From Laguncularia racemosa (lineage: Eukaryota; Streptophyta; Magnoliopsida; Myrtales; Combretaceae): 64,000 bases of DNA. Shown here in pieces: positions 1 through 13,060 of this stretch; position 1 is the stretch's first letter; every line of letters starts with the position of its first letter. Under the pieces are notes generated by a model. The model saw only the letters and a list, made by a program, of their open reading frames with translations, ran no database searches and was not told the DNA's origin. Location: contig JBBMOL010000066.1 of NCBI GenBank assembly GCA_037954665.1, positions 1,550,001-1,614,000 of the forward strand, read 5' to 3'. Position numbers and translations under genes: made by a program.

Positions 1-2
1 TG

Positions 3-269
3 CCTCCTTTAGCCGATGGTCAGGTTGTCATCAGCCCTCTGGCTGTTCTGCAAACTCGACGAAACCGAGGCCAATGGGAAATCCTGGTCCATTGGAATAA
101 AGGCACACGAGAGGATGCTACTTGGGAAAATGTATTGGACTTCCAGCTGGCATTTCCTGACTTCCAGCTTGAGGACAAGCTGTTTGTCGAAGAGGGGAGT
201 AATGTTGCAGATGCATTCATAGGGCAGAAATATACAAGATGTAAACGCCAAAAGGAGAATGCAAACTAA
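3..269 (+). pseudogene. 3' end of Ty3/gypsy polyprotein (chromodomain-like tail)
   Basis: This is an open frame of 88 codons, cut by the window start and ending in TAA at 267-269. The translation has the look of the C-terminal end of a chromovirus-type gypsy polyprotein: RRNRGQWEILVHWNK, then DATWENVLDFQLAFPDFQLE, then a basic tail. The W-x-x-LVxW and EDATWE motifs are typical of the chromodomain that follows integrase in these elements; in the family it targets integration to certain chromatin. An LTR-like segment follows directly, so this is the 3' end of a plus-strand element whose body lies upstream of the window. No stop or frameshift is seen in the part present. It lies antisense to, and downstream of, the lipase-like gene. 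Confidence 0.8.
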
Positions 270-296
270 GGAATTCTATATTTTACTTTCCCGTTT

Positions 297-667
297 TGTT
301 TCCTTTTAGCATATCTTTTCAATTTCCAATTTTAATCTTTCCTTATCTAGAGTAGGAGTTATTTTTGGAAAGTTAGGAATATTGTGGAATCCTAATCTTT
401 ATTAATTAGGAATCCTAATCTTTTGTATTTCCCTATATTTAGAGAGTTACTAAGCAATAAAGGGCAGAGAATTATTTTCATAAAAAACTCCAAGAGATTT
501 AGGAACTCTCTCTTAACGAGTTCCAAGGTGGTAGCTCCCTTACGAGCTGCATTAGATTTCAAGGATAGGTGCATCAAGGAGAAGGAACAAGGGTAAGAAC
601 CCTTTGTTGGAAGGAGACTTCTCAATCCTTTGTCCGGTGACCCGATCCTAAACGGGGAATCATAACA
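297..667 (+). repeat. Probable 3' LTR of the gypsy element
   Basis: After the polyprotein stop there is a non-coding segment that could run from TGTTTCC (297) to CATAACA (667), giving TG...CA ends. It has a TATA-like stretch near 434 and AATAAA at 456-461. The partner LTR is outside the window, so the borders are inferred and no target-site duplication can be tested. There is no clear polypurine tract before 297; the nearest purine run (AAAAGGAGAA) is inside the end of the ORF. Confidence 0.5.
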
Positions 668-1191
668 GAGTGCGACTAATTCTAAGGACCAACCTCAAAT
701 TGCTAAAGCAGCAAAGAAGACAACATTTCATGGATCAGGAAACGCTTGTTTATTACCTCTACTGCTGCAGGTAATCCACGCTAATTGCCAAACAAGAAAA
801 CTTAAGTCTCAGCTAGTATAGTACAGCTGATGCCTAGGCAAATACGCGTGCCTTGCCTAGGGATCTATTAGAAGCCAATCTACACATAAACTGTTGTAAT
901 AAGTGTATGTGTGTGTTACTTAATTTTCTTCCCTAGTTATATGCTTTTTGAAGAATGGAAAACATGCAAGTCCATGGAACACATTTCAATCGAAAGAAAC
1001 CATTCCATCACAAGAAGCAAATGCAACCTAGGTTTAGTACACTTCTCTACAGCATGTATCCCTGCAAGTAAATGTACTGCATGGAACAGAGCTGATGAAA
1101 TCCCACATGCAAATTCAGAGTTTTCTTTTAAATGACAAAATTTAACAAAAACCTTTAAAGATAGTGGTGATCAATTAGGAGTACAACTTAC
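668..1191. other. Last-intron or 3' flank of the lipase-like gene
   Basis: This 524-bp stretch lies between the gypsy LTR and the last recognisable lipase exon. Read on the minus strand it starts with an intron (donor GT at 1191-1190). I looked for the usual final exon of this family, which starts with a Tyr-Tyr-Lys-Ile-Val-Glu-like segment and ends in a charged helix, and did not find it. An 11-bp palindrome-like pair (TGCCTAGGCA and TGCCTAGGGA) lies near 831-863. No other gene is apparent. Confidence 0.5.
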
Positions 1192-3303
1192 CAGATGCCT
1201 GGCTGAAAGGATTGGCATTCAGCTTCATTTATGACACAACAGTTTGGGTGCTCAATAGGAAGAGAAGGGTACGTCATGGATATGGTGTTCAATGCTCCAT
1301 CATTATCATGCCAATCCTCATCCCTGCCAGCAAGTTCCCCAAGCATGAGGCAACAAGAAGCTAAAGGTAAACTGTGCATTCAGCAAATTATAGCTGCTGT
1401 GGAAGTTTATGCTGCCTATTATTATGCTGTTATTGGATACTAGCAGCACTAGCTGCAGTAGATAACTCCAAAGTATATATTCAGCAATTTTAAGGATCCT
1501 TCAAAAGCCATGAGAAAATTACCTGTAGCCTTTGTAAGGAGGCAAAACATCTGGTGGATGACGCCACTGACTCATTTGCAGTACCCGAATAAAGAGTAAA
1601 GGATGAATTCCAAATATACTGGAAGGGACTGTAATGCCCGTAAGCTTCCTAGTTCGCTTTGTGGCATAACTAAAATAGTATGTATTGGGGAAGGTACGTA
1701 AATGGCAGTTAAGTGCAATTGACCCTTGAATTGTGAGGTCAGGAAGGATCCAATCCCCAGAAGAAAATGGGCCTGCATTCCCCATGAGGCAGTTGACGAG
1801 ACCCCATATGCCCGTTTTCTTCCATGACAAGTTAAAGTGATCAAACCCAAAGTTGTAATAGGATTTCAGCCAGGCAATGTCAAACCAATCATATACTATA
1901 ACTCCAAGGCGGCAAATCTGCAGCAGACAAATTGGCATCAATGTTCTTCCATCGTCTGGTCTGAAAAAAAAAAAAAAAAAGAAAGGACGAACTCAAATTT
2001 AGGAATAAGCATCAGGCAGTCAAAATAACAGAATGACACATTAGATTACCAACAAATTAGAGAAGTAAAATCCTTCTAGTGTTGATGATAAATTAAACAA
2101 CTTTCGCTTAGCTGGATAGGACCAGTTGATCAAAGATAACACGTATTTTGTGGCAATGGTCTAATGGGCAATGACTAGTTCAGCCAGAAATTTACCGAAT
2201 CCCATCTAGGTACGTTCTCGTGGTCCCATTGAACGCTCCCGACAAGGAAGCGATGCTCAACACCCAATTCTCAGAAGTATCCTCATAGCCTTCAAATGCC
2301 TAAAATCAACCCATCAACGACACTATGTTAAGATTGTTCGTTGTCATCACCAACTCCACACTCATAACCCCAACAAACCAACTGACCTTATCAGCTAGCA
2401 TCTGCTGCAAAACCCGAGCTACCTGTGCTCCAGCAGAGTGCCCAACAAAGTGAATGGGGTGATCTTCATCCCATTCCGGATAATGGCCTGCACGAAACGT
2501 ATGCACTTCAAATTTAAACAATGATACTAACATTTCCATCAACATCAAGTATGTCTATTAACAAGCTAATCTTTTAGTACAATGCATTTCATTTTGATCA
2601 GACCTTGCTCATAAATCCGCCCGAATCGTGAGTGCCCATAGGCCTTGCTGTGTTCTTCACCATAATCCACTGGTCCACCCTTCAAGTAATAGAACAGCTC
2701 ACGAGCTCTGAAGAGGACAAAAAATTCTTATATACTAAAAACCCCCCAAAAAGGAAAAAAAAAATCACAATAAATGACTGCAAACCAGAAGCTTTTAACA
2801 GGAACCAGAAAGTATTTTAACTCAAAAAGTATGAGATTTTATACCTATCATATATACTAGTTAAAGAACCCAAATCAGGGACTAAAACCCTCTCGTCTTT
2901 CTTCTCTGCTCCTGCAAAATAGGACAAACCTCCCAATTTCTACAAACAATTAAAGAAAAAATACAATTAAAACTAAAACACATGAAAATCCAAATTACGC
3001 ATAAATAGGAAAAAAAAAAAAAGAATATCAAAGTGATGAACATACCCCTTTACCAAATCCAAAAATTCCATGAACTAGCACGATTGGAGGCAACAACCCA
3101 TCAACATTATTATTTACACAATTCTCCTCTTTCGGTTCAATATTGACATTCGGCTTGAAAAAACAATCACTCAATGTCTGTGTGAGATCACCAGCAACAG
3201 CACTACTAAAGATGTAAAACCCATAGAGTAAGTGCACCACAGAACTCACAAGTAGCTCTGTTAATTGTAAGGCAAGTATACCGAATCTTATCATCTCTCC
3301 CAA
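1192..3303 (-). CDS. Alpha/beta-hydrolase, triacylglycerol-lipase-like (final exon not in window)
   Basis: Seven minus-strand exons join in frame: 3303-3046, 2939-2845, 2707-2604, 2487-2387, 2299-2196, 1960-1523 and 1323-1192 (1232 bp, 410 codons plus two bases). All internal borders are GT/AG and phases match. The start is the ATG at 3303, followed by a hydrophobic N-terminus. Motifs in order: LPPIVLVHGIFGFGKG (oxyanion-hole HG), VLVPDLGSLTSIYDR, HFVGHSAGAQVA with the nucleophile Ser in GHSAG, SLSGAFNGTTRTY, and WHDNDGALNTISM. These match the plant lipase family related to bacterial family I.5 lipases, in which the Asp of NDG is the predicted acid. The predicted catalytic His belongs to a later E-A-D-H segment in the last exon, absent here. 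The last exon present ends in phase 2 at a good donor (TG|GTAAGT). A TATA-like stretch lies near 3450 on the minus strand. Substrate is not known; a lipid esterase role is inferred. Confidence 0.88.
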
Positions 3304-4402
3304 AAATCACCAACCAAGAGAGAAAAAGAAAACCCCCCCCAAAAAATAAAAAACACTAAAAACTAAATTAACCTTCTTCGAAAATTAAGGAAAGAAGGCT
3401 GAAAGCAACAAAGAACCCCACAAGACAAAAAGCAAGAGTCTTGAACACAAAATATAACAAAATGTACTCAATGGTTTAGCAAGTTCATCTCTTTTTGGTT
3501 CATTTGTTAATAAAGTTCACACTTTAAACTTGTTCTATTTTCCCACGGTTTCCAGAGAGAGAGAGAAAAGTAAACAACCAATCAGCTGCTTTTTGTTGCC
3601 ATTGGTTTGAACAAAATTCCACGTGGACTATCGAAACAAAGTAAAACAGCAGCCTCGATTGGACTTGGACCCTCTTGGCGGAGAAATTTATCCAGAAAAA
3701 ACCAGAAATCGTCCTCTATATTAGTGATGGCTGGATTTAATTTTTGACTTTTAAAATGAGAATTCTCGCACACGTGGATTTACGAGAAATCCAGAAGAAA
3801 CCATACAAGTTGGATTCTACTTTAATGATATAAGATTAAAATTAAGATTTAGATATGTTGCCGAGGATGTAGGCAAAATGAATATGGTTTTTTGAGATTT
3901 AATACTATCCGCAAAATTTTGAAAAAAGATTGTGAAATGACTTCATGTGGATAAGGATTATCTAGGCTTTTTTTTTTTTTTTTTAGTAATTCACTATAAT
4001 ATATATTTATAAGTTGCTTGTGTTTTATGTGTGATTTTCGATATATCTTTTAATATATACCAAAATTGAAAAGGATAAGGTTTTAAAATTGCTGTCAAAA
4101 CTCAAAATAAAATAAAAAAGAAAGAAATTTTATATTATTTAAATACTTTTATATTGGTGTTTAAATTGGAGTGAGTGTTAATAAAATAAAAGAAAGGAAA
4201 AGATTTCAGATCATAATAAGATTTATCAAAACAAATCATGAGTTGATGAAAGTTGAAGTGGGTCTATTAATTGACAACATATTAAGGAGAGGATTGTTAC
4301 ATTCTCTTGCCGCTGATTTTACCCAAGAATTTTGAACGCGTTACTCGGTTTTGATAAATAAATAAATAAATAAAAGTTATACTAAGGAGTAAAGAGTCCT
4401 TA
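3304..4402. other. Upstream region of the lipase-like gene, intergenic
   Basis: This holds the presumed 5' UTR and promoter of the minus-strand lipase-like gene. A TATA-like ATATAAC-type stretch (plus coordinates about 3450-3460) is followed downstream by a pyrimidine-rich leader. A (GA)n run lies at 3555-3567. The rest is AT-rich with poly-A/T runs. A 63-codon open frame on the minus strand (3582-3773) has no recognisable features. Confidence 0.4.
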
Positions 4403-4749
4403 CACTATGTTTGGCTTAAGGAAAATAATTAAAAAAATGGAAAAAATAAATTACGAAAGTATTTAATTTTTTTATATGTTTAAATATTAGAAAGAAGGAA
4501 AATGAAAAGAATTTTTAATTATTATAAAAAAAATAAAATAAGATATAAAGTAAAATTACAAATATATATATATAAAAAAATGCAAGAAAAAACTTGTATA
4601 AATCGTGATAAATTGATCATCACAAGTTCTTTCGTCCCTTTTCCTTCACTTTCTATCTAAGATTGGGGGAAACAATTTAAGCGGAGCCTCAGTAAACATT
4701 TACTCTTCTTTTACTCCCTCTCTTGTATTCCCTCATAAACCAAACAGTG
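4403..4749. mobile_element. Possible small TIR element (MITE)
   Basis: A 347-bp AT-rich non-coding segment begins CACTATGTTTGG and ends CCAAACAGTG, so its ends are imperfect inverted repeats; similarity continues a few bases inward (CTTAAGGAAAA against TTTATGAGGGAA). The bases outside do not form an obvious target-site duplication, so the superfamily (hAT or PIF/Harbinger) is not fixed and the call is tentative. Confidence 0.4.
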
Positions 4750-5629
4750 GAATGGAAATATTTAATCGACCGAATTGCTCACGTCCTCATTCATTCTTTT
4801 CCAATTTCCTCATGGCAAAGATAGTGTTAGCCCCCTCAAAATCAAGTTTATTTATACCACTTATCCAAATTTTTTGAAATATATATATATATTATTTTAT
4901 TTTACTATTTTACTCTTAATAAAATAATACAACTACTTAAAATATAAAGAAGGCATAAGATCAATAGTAAAATGATTATATGGAACATTTTTTAAAGATT
5001 CAAAATAATTATATAGAATTCTAAATGTACGCTTTAAAGATTGAGGATCCAAACACAATTTCAAAAATAAAGAATTAAGTACATATGAAATAAATATAAA
5101 GATTGCTTTTACAATTTACTAAAGGTTAATGTTGCATTTAATACCTGAACTTTGATCATTTTTGTGTTTAAGTACCTAAACTTTAAAAGTATTAATTTAG
5201 TAAACTTTCTAAGGTCATTTATACAACCTTGATTAACATTGTTAAACTCTATTATCTTATGTAGATTTCTTAGCCAGCCACCACTTAACACATGGAAAAG
5301 AACATCAATTTAACATAACACACGTCTAAATAGATGCCTAAGTGGATTAATCTAGAAAAAAAATTACACATCAACAAAAATGAAAAAGAAAATGGGAAAA
5401 TAACACATAGCACGAACTATAAACCATATAACTAATCCTAATCATAAAACCAACCATATAAGTTAGCGTAATGTAGAAATCCCCTTTTGACTAACCTTAA
5501 CCTGAAAACAATAGACCATGTTGACTGAAGATAGAGGTCATGAGGTTTAAAGATCCTTGTGTAGGGTTAATGTCCTAATATAGAATGGTTTACTCAATGT
5601 TAAATGAAGTTTTTATGGACATTAACATG
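4750..5629. other. Intergenic AT-rich DNA
   Basis: No gene seen. Between about 5110 and 5340 is a less AT-rich segment built of phrases such as 'aatacctgaactttgatca' and 'taagtacctaaactttaaa', a style common in dispersed non-coding plant repeats. I could not define its ends. Confidence 0.3.
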
Positions 5630-8600
5630 ATGGAGACAAGAAACATTCCTTTTTGCATCCTTGCCTAGAATATGAGGGGTTGTGCAACAAATAGGAAATG
5701 CCAAGTAGTTGATGAACTGATACATGCATGTTACCTAGATGCTCAAATATTAATGGAGATACAGATATTGCGAAGGCTTGCATGGTATGCAATGCTATGG
5801 GATTCAATAGCATGATATGTGTGAAAGTTGTGGGTTTACAAGGAGGCAATTTGGTGTTTTAGAACGAGGAGATAGCTATTGTCCAGAAATTCTTTTTGTC
5901 ATGATAGGAGATTCACATGATTGTCCGGGTACTCAACTTGTCTTTCTCTTTCTTTTTAACTATAGTATATGCTGGGTCAAGGTTTCATGAGAGGAAGATT
6001 CTTTGGGATAATCTAAAGAAAGTTGCAAACTTTTTTGTGCGGCCTTTAGGTAAATATAGAAGACTTTAATGAAGTCTTGTTAAGTGTTGAAAAGTAGGGT
6101 GGTAGAAATATTTGCCAACTAAGAGCAGACCTGTACTAATAATGTATGAATATGTGTTCTCTTATAGACATTGGTTTTATTAGTCCCTTCTACACATAGA
6201 GTGGTATGAGTAAACAACTTAAAGACCTGAAAAAGTCTAAAATTGATAGAGCATGGGTAAATGAAAAATGGTTAGAATTTTTCTCGAAGACTCACCTTTT
6301 TCACTTGAATCATATTTAGTCTAACCATAGGCCCATTCTCAAACTGGATTTTTGGTCAGGTATAAAAAGGAGGCCTTTTAGGTTTTAATCTATGTGGCTA
6401 AGGCACTCAGGATTCAAAGACTTAATCAAAGAGATATCGTCATACTCAAATTTCAATTAACTATGAGACCTTGATTTCTTAAAACAAAAGTTAGAAATTT
6501 GAATAAGGATATTTTTTTTATTTATCTTAAAGAGGAAGTTGCTACATGGAATATGCATGCTGGAAGGGGAATTGGTTAAAAAAAGAACTTGATGAAACTT
6601 TAAAAAGTGAGAAAATCCTTTGGGTTAGCAAAGCAAGGTCTAATTAGATCTTTCAAGGTGATAAAAATAAATAAAAAAATTCAAGTGAATATAACCAAAA
6701 GGAAAGTGAAAACTCAAATTCTTTGACTATATGATGACATGGGTTCTTGGCTATGTGATTCGCAGTAGATATCATGTTAGATTCTAAAGTACTATCACAA
6801 ATTGTTCCAATCAAAGAAAGAAAGTGTGGAGTACTAAAATGTGGTCATGGCATTTAAAGGTTGAAAACTCAGTGAAGAACACAAGTTGGAATTATTGAAA
6901 CCTATTGAAAAAAAAAATTAGATATGCTTTAAATGGCATAGTATCAAATAAAACCTTGAATGTCGATGGCTTTCATGTTAAGTTATATAAAGCATGTTGG
7001 AATATAATTGGGCAATCAATGGAAAAGATCATTATAGAAAATTTTAATGGTGGACGAGTTGATCCAAAGCTTAATAAGACATTAATGGTCTTGATCCTAA
7101 AAAAGAATTAATGTAAATAGTCTAAAGGATTATAGACCAATAAGTTTATATATAACTATTTACAAGGTTCTAACAAAACTACTTGTGAAAAGATTTTGAC
7201 TATCTCTTGATGAGATAGTAAACCTAGTTTGAGCTAGTTTTGTCTCGAGCTGAAATGCAATTGATAATGTGATGATTCTTAGGGAGCTAATGTACCATTT
7301 CACAAGGAAAAAGGGAGGAAGGGATGGATGCTTTGGAAGTTAAACTTGGAAAAGGCATACAATAGACTTGAATGGGATTTCACACAAGCTGTGATGTGCA
7401 CCCTCAATTTCCTTGAGTAGTAGATCATACTCATTAGCTCTTGCCTTTCCTTGACAAGCTTCTCAATCTAGTCATTATAAACAGGAGCATTTCAAACAAC
7501 TTCACTACCTCTAGGGGTTTAAGGCTATGAGATCTGATCTTTCCCTATCTTTTCATTTTGGCTATGGAAATACTAAGTGAATGGATTGAGAGTTACGTGG
7601 ACTTTGGATGGTGAAAACTAATAGGCTAAGAGGGATAAATATATCATTCTCAAATTTCTTTTTTGTGAATGACATATTGCTTTTAGGAGAGGTGGCGGTT
7701 GAGAATGCCTAAATCATTCTTAGTTTGATAAATGATTTTGGATGATTGTTTAGCCAAAAAGTGAATATTAAGAAGTCTTGACTTGTCTTCTCTAGTAATG
7801 TAGATCATAAAGTCAAACAACATATAAAGAGTACTACTAGTTTTAAAGAAAATGATGAGTCAAGGTTATATTTGGGTATTCCTATTATTAGAAATGGATC
7901 CATTAGATATAATGACATTAATGACATTGTCGAGAAGATCAAGAGGAAATTAACAAGTTAGAAATCTAAATTGTTGAGTATGGTAGGTAGGCATATATTG
8001 ATAAAGATAGTCATGGAAGGAACCAAGAGCTATTATATAAAAGATGATAAGCTCCCGCATAAAAATAAAATAAAAAATAAAAACGAATAATGAAGTAGAG
8101 AGAAGGATAAGAGATTTCTTTTAGAGATCAAAAGAATAAGGCAAGAAATACCATAAAGTAGCTTGGAGGGAAGTTATGAGACTGAGGATTATGGGGGATG
8201 TAGGAATTTGGAATATGAGAAAGAGGAATTTAGTTTACAACCAAAATTGTGTGGAAACTAAACTTAAAGAAGAGTTTGGGGTTAAAAATCTTGAATTTCA
8301 AAATTAAAAAGAACCTAAAGAAGGAGTCAGGGTTTTTGAAGGACATTAAGAAAGAAAAAGAGGAGATAGAGCAAAGAAAGGTGGTTAAGCCGAGAAATGG
8401 AAACAATACTATGTTCTAGACTATGAATTGGATAGGTAGAGGTGCCCATATTAACCTATTGTATGGGCTGATTCGCAAGGAAAAGCTGACCATAAGATTA
8501 CAAGAAGTATAACTAGATGTCAATGAGTGAAATGAGGTGGCTATAGGAGACTTGTTAGATGATAACATCAAATTTCTTTAGGTAGCCTAGTGTTGGTACC

Positions 8601-9830
8601 AAATGAAGTAGCTAAAGACAATTTTACTTGGGGACTTGAAACTAATGGGGAGTTTACAATCTGTTCAACATATTTGGATTTGATGCAATAATAGGTAAAT
8701 GATGACTTAACCTAATACATTGATTGGGTATGGAAAACAAGTACATATCATAAAATCCATTTTTTCTTATGGAGATGTTGTTTAAATACTTTGCCAACAA
8801 AAGATAATCTTATAGCAAGAGGGATAAACATTGATCCAACATGTGTCTTATGTGAGAATGATCAATAATCCATCCGACATGTATTTATGAAATGTTCTTG
8901 GTTGAGGAGGATATAGAGGAATTATACCCCCATAAATTACACTTTCGAGTTCCTTAGTTTTGAATTAAATGAATGGGTAAAACGGAATGAGGTGTGTCGT
9001 CTTCAACATCTTGCCCATGACAATGTTTGTTGACATTTTTATTACAGGGAATTTGCAAAATTAGAAATGATAAACTTTTTAGAGAATTGGCAAATCTAAA
9101 GTGGGCTAAGGTTGCTAAGGCGAATACTAATGAGTTCTGGGTAAACTAGAGAAAAGAAAGAAGAGGGTTGCATTTGAGGGAGGAAATTATGATGTAGGAA
9201 AAATCAAATGTGAATTGCAATAGAGCGTTTTGGACAAAGGAAAGCTTTGCGGGAGTTGGAGGAATAGCTAGAGATGAAAATGGGAAATGTATTGGGGGTT
9301 TTGTTAGATGAGTTGTAGTAGTATCTACATTGGAAGCAAAGTTGTGGAGCATATATTAGGGACTTAAACTAGTGTAAGAGATGAATTAAGTTAATGTGAT
9401 CATCGAAACTAACTCACTAGAAGCATATATATGGCTTATAAACATAGAGGACAGCATTGACCTACTCCCTAATATTATTTTACGTTGTAGGGAATTAATC
9501 CAATTGAGGTAGATAGTTATAGTTTAATGGACAAGCTAGAACTCAAACAAGGAAGCCCATGAGTTAGCACACTATGTCAACTATTTGAAATAAGATGAAA
9601 TATTTCACCGGCAACCTTTTTCTAGTGTCTTAAGTTTGTTATTTTTTTATGTCCAAGAAATTTTAGGTTGGTCATGTTTATATTCAAACATAATAACTGA
9701 TGTTGGCATCAAGTCTAGAGACTAATTTTGTGGTCATCTCTCATGAATTTCATTTGTTGCATGTGGGAGATGTGTTGATTTGTGTATTTTGATTCTGCTT
9801 TCTCTTTTGATGTACTAAAAAAAAAATCAA
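5630..9830 (+). mobile_element. Decayed L1-type LINE retrotransposon
   Basis: A plus-strand reading with many stops and frameshifts carries the domain order of plant L1 LINEs. An endonuclease start is seen at 5630 (ILA*NMRGCATNRK) with EDFNEVL near 6060. Reverse transcriptase occupies about 6905-7960, with NVDGFHVKLYKACWNIIG and LKDYRPISLY; the catalytic box is degraded to FVNDILLL-like. A zinc-binding RT-associated domain (TLPTKDNLIARGI...CVLC...HVFMKC) lies near 8770-8910. An RNase H remnant (GVGGIARDENGKCIGGFVR) lies near 9240-9310. A short poly-A run at 9818-9827 marks the probable 3' end. No ORF1 with DUF4283 or zinc knuckle is seen upstream, so it is 5'-truncated or too decayed there. 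It is certainly inactive. Confidence 0.8.
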
Positions 9831-12165
9831 AATCCTTAATTTTCTTTGGGTCCTAAATTGTGTAGACCGTAATTTAAACCTTAACATGCCCCTGTTATCC
9901 CACAAAAAAAAAAAACAAAAAATTGGAAACCAAAAGTTACACACCTAAGGCACATGAAGAGATACGGTCTTCAACTTAGGCAAAGATCAGCAAGGTTGAT
10001 GATATTTGAAAAAGAAAGAGGAAAGCAAATCAAGGTCTCAACTTGATTTTTTTTAAAAAAGAAAAGAAGATAATAACACAAATAGAACATAGAAGCAAAC
10101 TATTTATAGATCCCCTTCAACTCTGGATGAGAAGAAGCTAACCACAACTATTTCTAGAATTTAAAAAAAAAAAGCCAATTGAAGAGAATGTAAACACTAA
10201 TAAGATGAAACCCACAAAGCTTGATAAGAAAATGATTTTAATAGATGAAAGACATTGTAAAAGGATAGAAAAAAAACTAGACTTGATGCTAGAGCAAAGC
10301 TATATGTGATTAGGTAAGTTGAAAACCTTAGAAATGAATAATTTTAGAAAGGGAAAATTTTAGATTTGAAAACTAACATGCTAAATAGAGCAGAAAGCAC
10401 TAGATGATTACAAAATGAATTCCAAAACAATTAGATGATTTGAACCTCTCATGCGATCTCTCTCATGATTTAAGGGGAAAAAAATCATAGATTTTGGGTT
10501 TCAAATGGTAAAAAGGGATTTTCGCTATTGTATTTTTTTTAACAGGTATTGTTAATGGGGTAAAAATCACACATTTAAAGTTTCCAAATAAGGATTTTGA
10601 ATGTTAGAGGGAGTTTTCTATTGGATTATATTAAAAGGGTGTTTCAAATGTTATTTTAGGGTTTCTTAGATTAGTGAATTTGCACCTTTTGTTTTTCTTT
10701 GCACTTTTCACCTTCTTATGTCCCAACACATTTTGAAAGCTTTCTATTTTCGTTCCTTCTATTATTTGATTCACCACTTGCACTTTATTTTAAAAATGGG
10801 AAAGAAATGAAAAGGAAAAAAGAAAAAAGAAATTGGAAGAAGTATTTAGGAAAGAAAGAAATTGAAGGAATAATATTTATTTGTTAGAGGGGATGAAAAG
10901 ATATGGAAAAGTTTATTGGTGGAAAAATCTTATGTGAAAATTCACTATTTTATCCTTTTGATTTTTATTTGATAAGCAATTCTTTTACTCATAAATTGGA
11001 GGCCATCAAGGAAAAAATGCAATAAAAAAATTTCTTTACTCAATTCCCTATTTTTCTTTCTTTTTTCTTTTTCTTTTTTTTTTTAAGGAAATGGTTTTGT
11101 CTAGGCCCACATAATGTTTTTTCTTTTCCCCTAAATTCTCCATCCTAAATACATACTTTATAAAAACAAATAATGGAATGAATTTTTTTTCTCTCAATTT
11201 TCTTTCTATCCCTATTCCAAAACAATTTTTTATATCTTTTGGTTACCATATTTCTATGATAGGACAAATTTTTTAATCCATTATTGGGTTTGTATATAAT
11301 CTAAATTATTGGAAAAAAAGACCATTAAGGTACTAGACTAAAATTATAAAATTTATACTATATATTTGATGATATAAAAATACATTTTATTATACAAAAT
11401 AAATAAATCTCCGAAATTTTAAAAATAATCTTACACAAAGTTTCTAAGTCATTGTCTCTCTAACATAAAGTAAATATATTATAAAAATCCGTATTTAATA
11501 CTACATACATCAAATATAGTATAAGGAAATTATACTATTCCATTCTTCTTATACTATCATGTTTTGCAAACCAAATATTAACTTAATGTTTAGATCAATT
11601 TAAAATACTAAGGGTAATTTCCACATTTCTAAACACATTATTTGGAATTGATCCAATTAGGGATTGATGTTGCGTAGATTACCATTTACATCAAAGTAAG
11701 TGGTAATTCTTTTCTGAACCCAACTAATTGAAAAGAATTGAATTTTCAATTCTATAGTTTTTAGTAGAGGTAAGTTAGACAAGTTTGGGGTTAGTTTATG
11801 AAGGTTTAAAATTTCAACATTTAAAGCCTTCTAATTAAAACTTATATAAGCAAATAATTTTTTTTTTAATTTTTATCCTTTATCATTAGGTATAGATGGT
11901 AATGGGCAAGTTCTTTTGTCTCTTTAGCATTCTAGAGAGAGAATATTCTCTCATTTGGAGAGTTGTTACACCTTTAGGGTGCTTTTTTTTTTTATTGGTT
12001 ATTTTCTCTCTCTTACCATGCTTTGTGTGTACATCCATAACTAGTTTGCATCATTCAACTGATTTTGCACAGATTTTCTAGAAAATAATAATCATCTACG
12101 TCTCTTATTCCTGATCTTACATTAGTCATTCTTAGCTTACTTAACTCTAGGATCATATAAAGAAA
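9831..12165. other. Intergenic AT-rich DNA
   Basis: No gene is supported. The stretch has long poly-A/T tracts, a pyrimidine-rich run near 11045-11085 and open frames of about 60 codons with low-complexity content. Nothing with a recognisable domain was seen on either strand. Confidence 0.4.
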
Positions 12166-12185
12166 AGAGAGAGAGAGAGAGAGAA
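12166..12185. repeat. (GA)n microsatellite
   Basis: A perfect GA dinucleotide run of about 20 bp lies about 200 bp upstream of the ORF1 start of the second LINE, perhaps in its former 5' UTR. Confidence 0.9.
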
Positions 12186-12377
12186 ATAAAAGAGTGGCCT
12201 AAGCGTAGGTATCCATAAAACAATTTGAAGTCAAGGTAATTTGTTAGTTTTATATTATCCTATCATATTTGTAGTGAGCTTTGTGTATTCGTATTTTGTA
12301 ATTTTCTATGGTCCTTTTCTTGGTGTCATCATCTTTCTTGTGATTGCATAGACTAATTTCCTTTATTTTGTGGATCC

Positions 12378-13060
12378 ATGGCTTCTACATTAGTAATTGA
12401 TATCCTTGCAAGTCTAGCTATTGATGAAGTCTTACTTGATGATTCTAATAGACCGAATCTATTTGCCAACAATAAATTGAAGGAGATTTTATAGCTTTGG
12501 TGAAAGTGATTGTAGATAAGACTCTTAATAAAACTATTGTGATTAATATTTTGAAGAATATTTGGAAGAGTTATGGAGTTTTGGCAATATCATATATAAA
12601 TAAAAATTTGTTCTTAGTGAGAATTAAATCCAAGAATTGTCTCGATCACATTTGGGAAGAGAACCCATGGTCAATGATGGGACATTATATGGTGATTGAA
12701 GAATGGAAGAGTAAGTGAAAGTTAGAGGATGCTCCATTGGATTCATTGATGAATTGGACCTACATACATGGTTTGATGTTAGAACATAAGTCTGCAAAAA
12801 CTACTAGGGTTATAGGATGTAGGATTGGTAAAGTCATGGAAGTTAAGCCTCTAATGTTTAGCAAAGGGGAGAGAAGAGCATTTCTTAGAGTCAAAGTTTG
12901 AATCCCTATTGATAAACCGTTGAAATCAAGTATTTGGGTCAATAAAGGAGGTGTAAGGAGATATCAAGTGTTTTTTAAGTATGAGCGATTAAATGATTAG
13001 TGTGTTAATTGTGGAACATTTGGTCTTGCAAGTAAGATATGTGAATTTGAGAATAGTAGT
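12378..13060 (+). pseudogene. LINE ORF1 remnant (DUF4283 plus CCHC-type zinc knuckle)
   Basis: The N-terminus MASTLVIDILASLAIDEVLL is followed by stops and a frame resumption at about 12497. The DUF4283 domain is an RNA-binding-like part of plant LINE ORF1 proteins. The knuckle reads C-V-N-C-G-T-F-G-L-A-S-K-I-C, where the third ligand, normally His, is Leu. This fits decay. Several in-frame stops precede and follow it. Confidence 0.7.

Noticed and set aside
1572..1850. 92-codon minus-strand frame
   Set aside because: Alternative frame of lipase exon 6, whose 140-codon frame matches the family.
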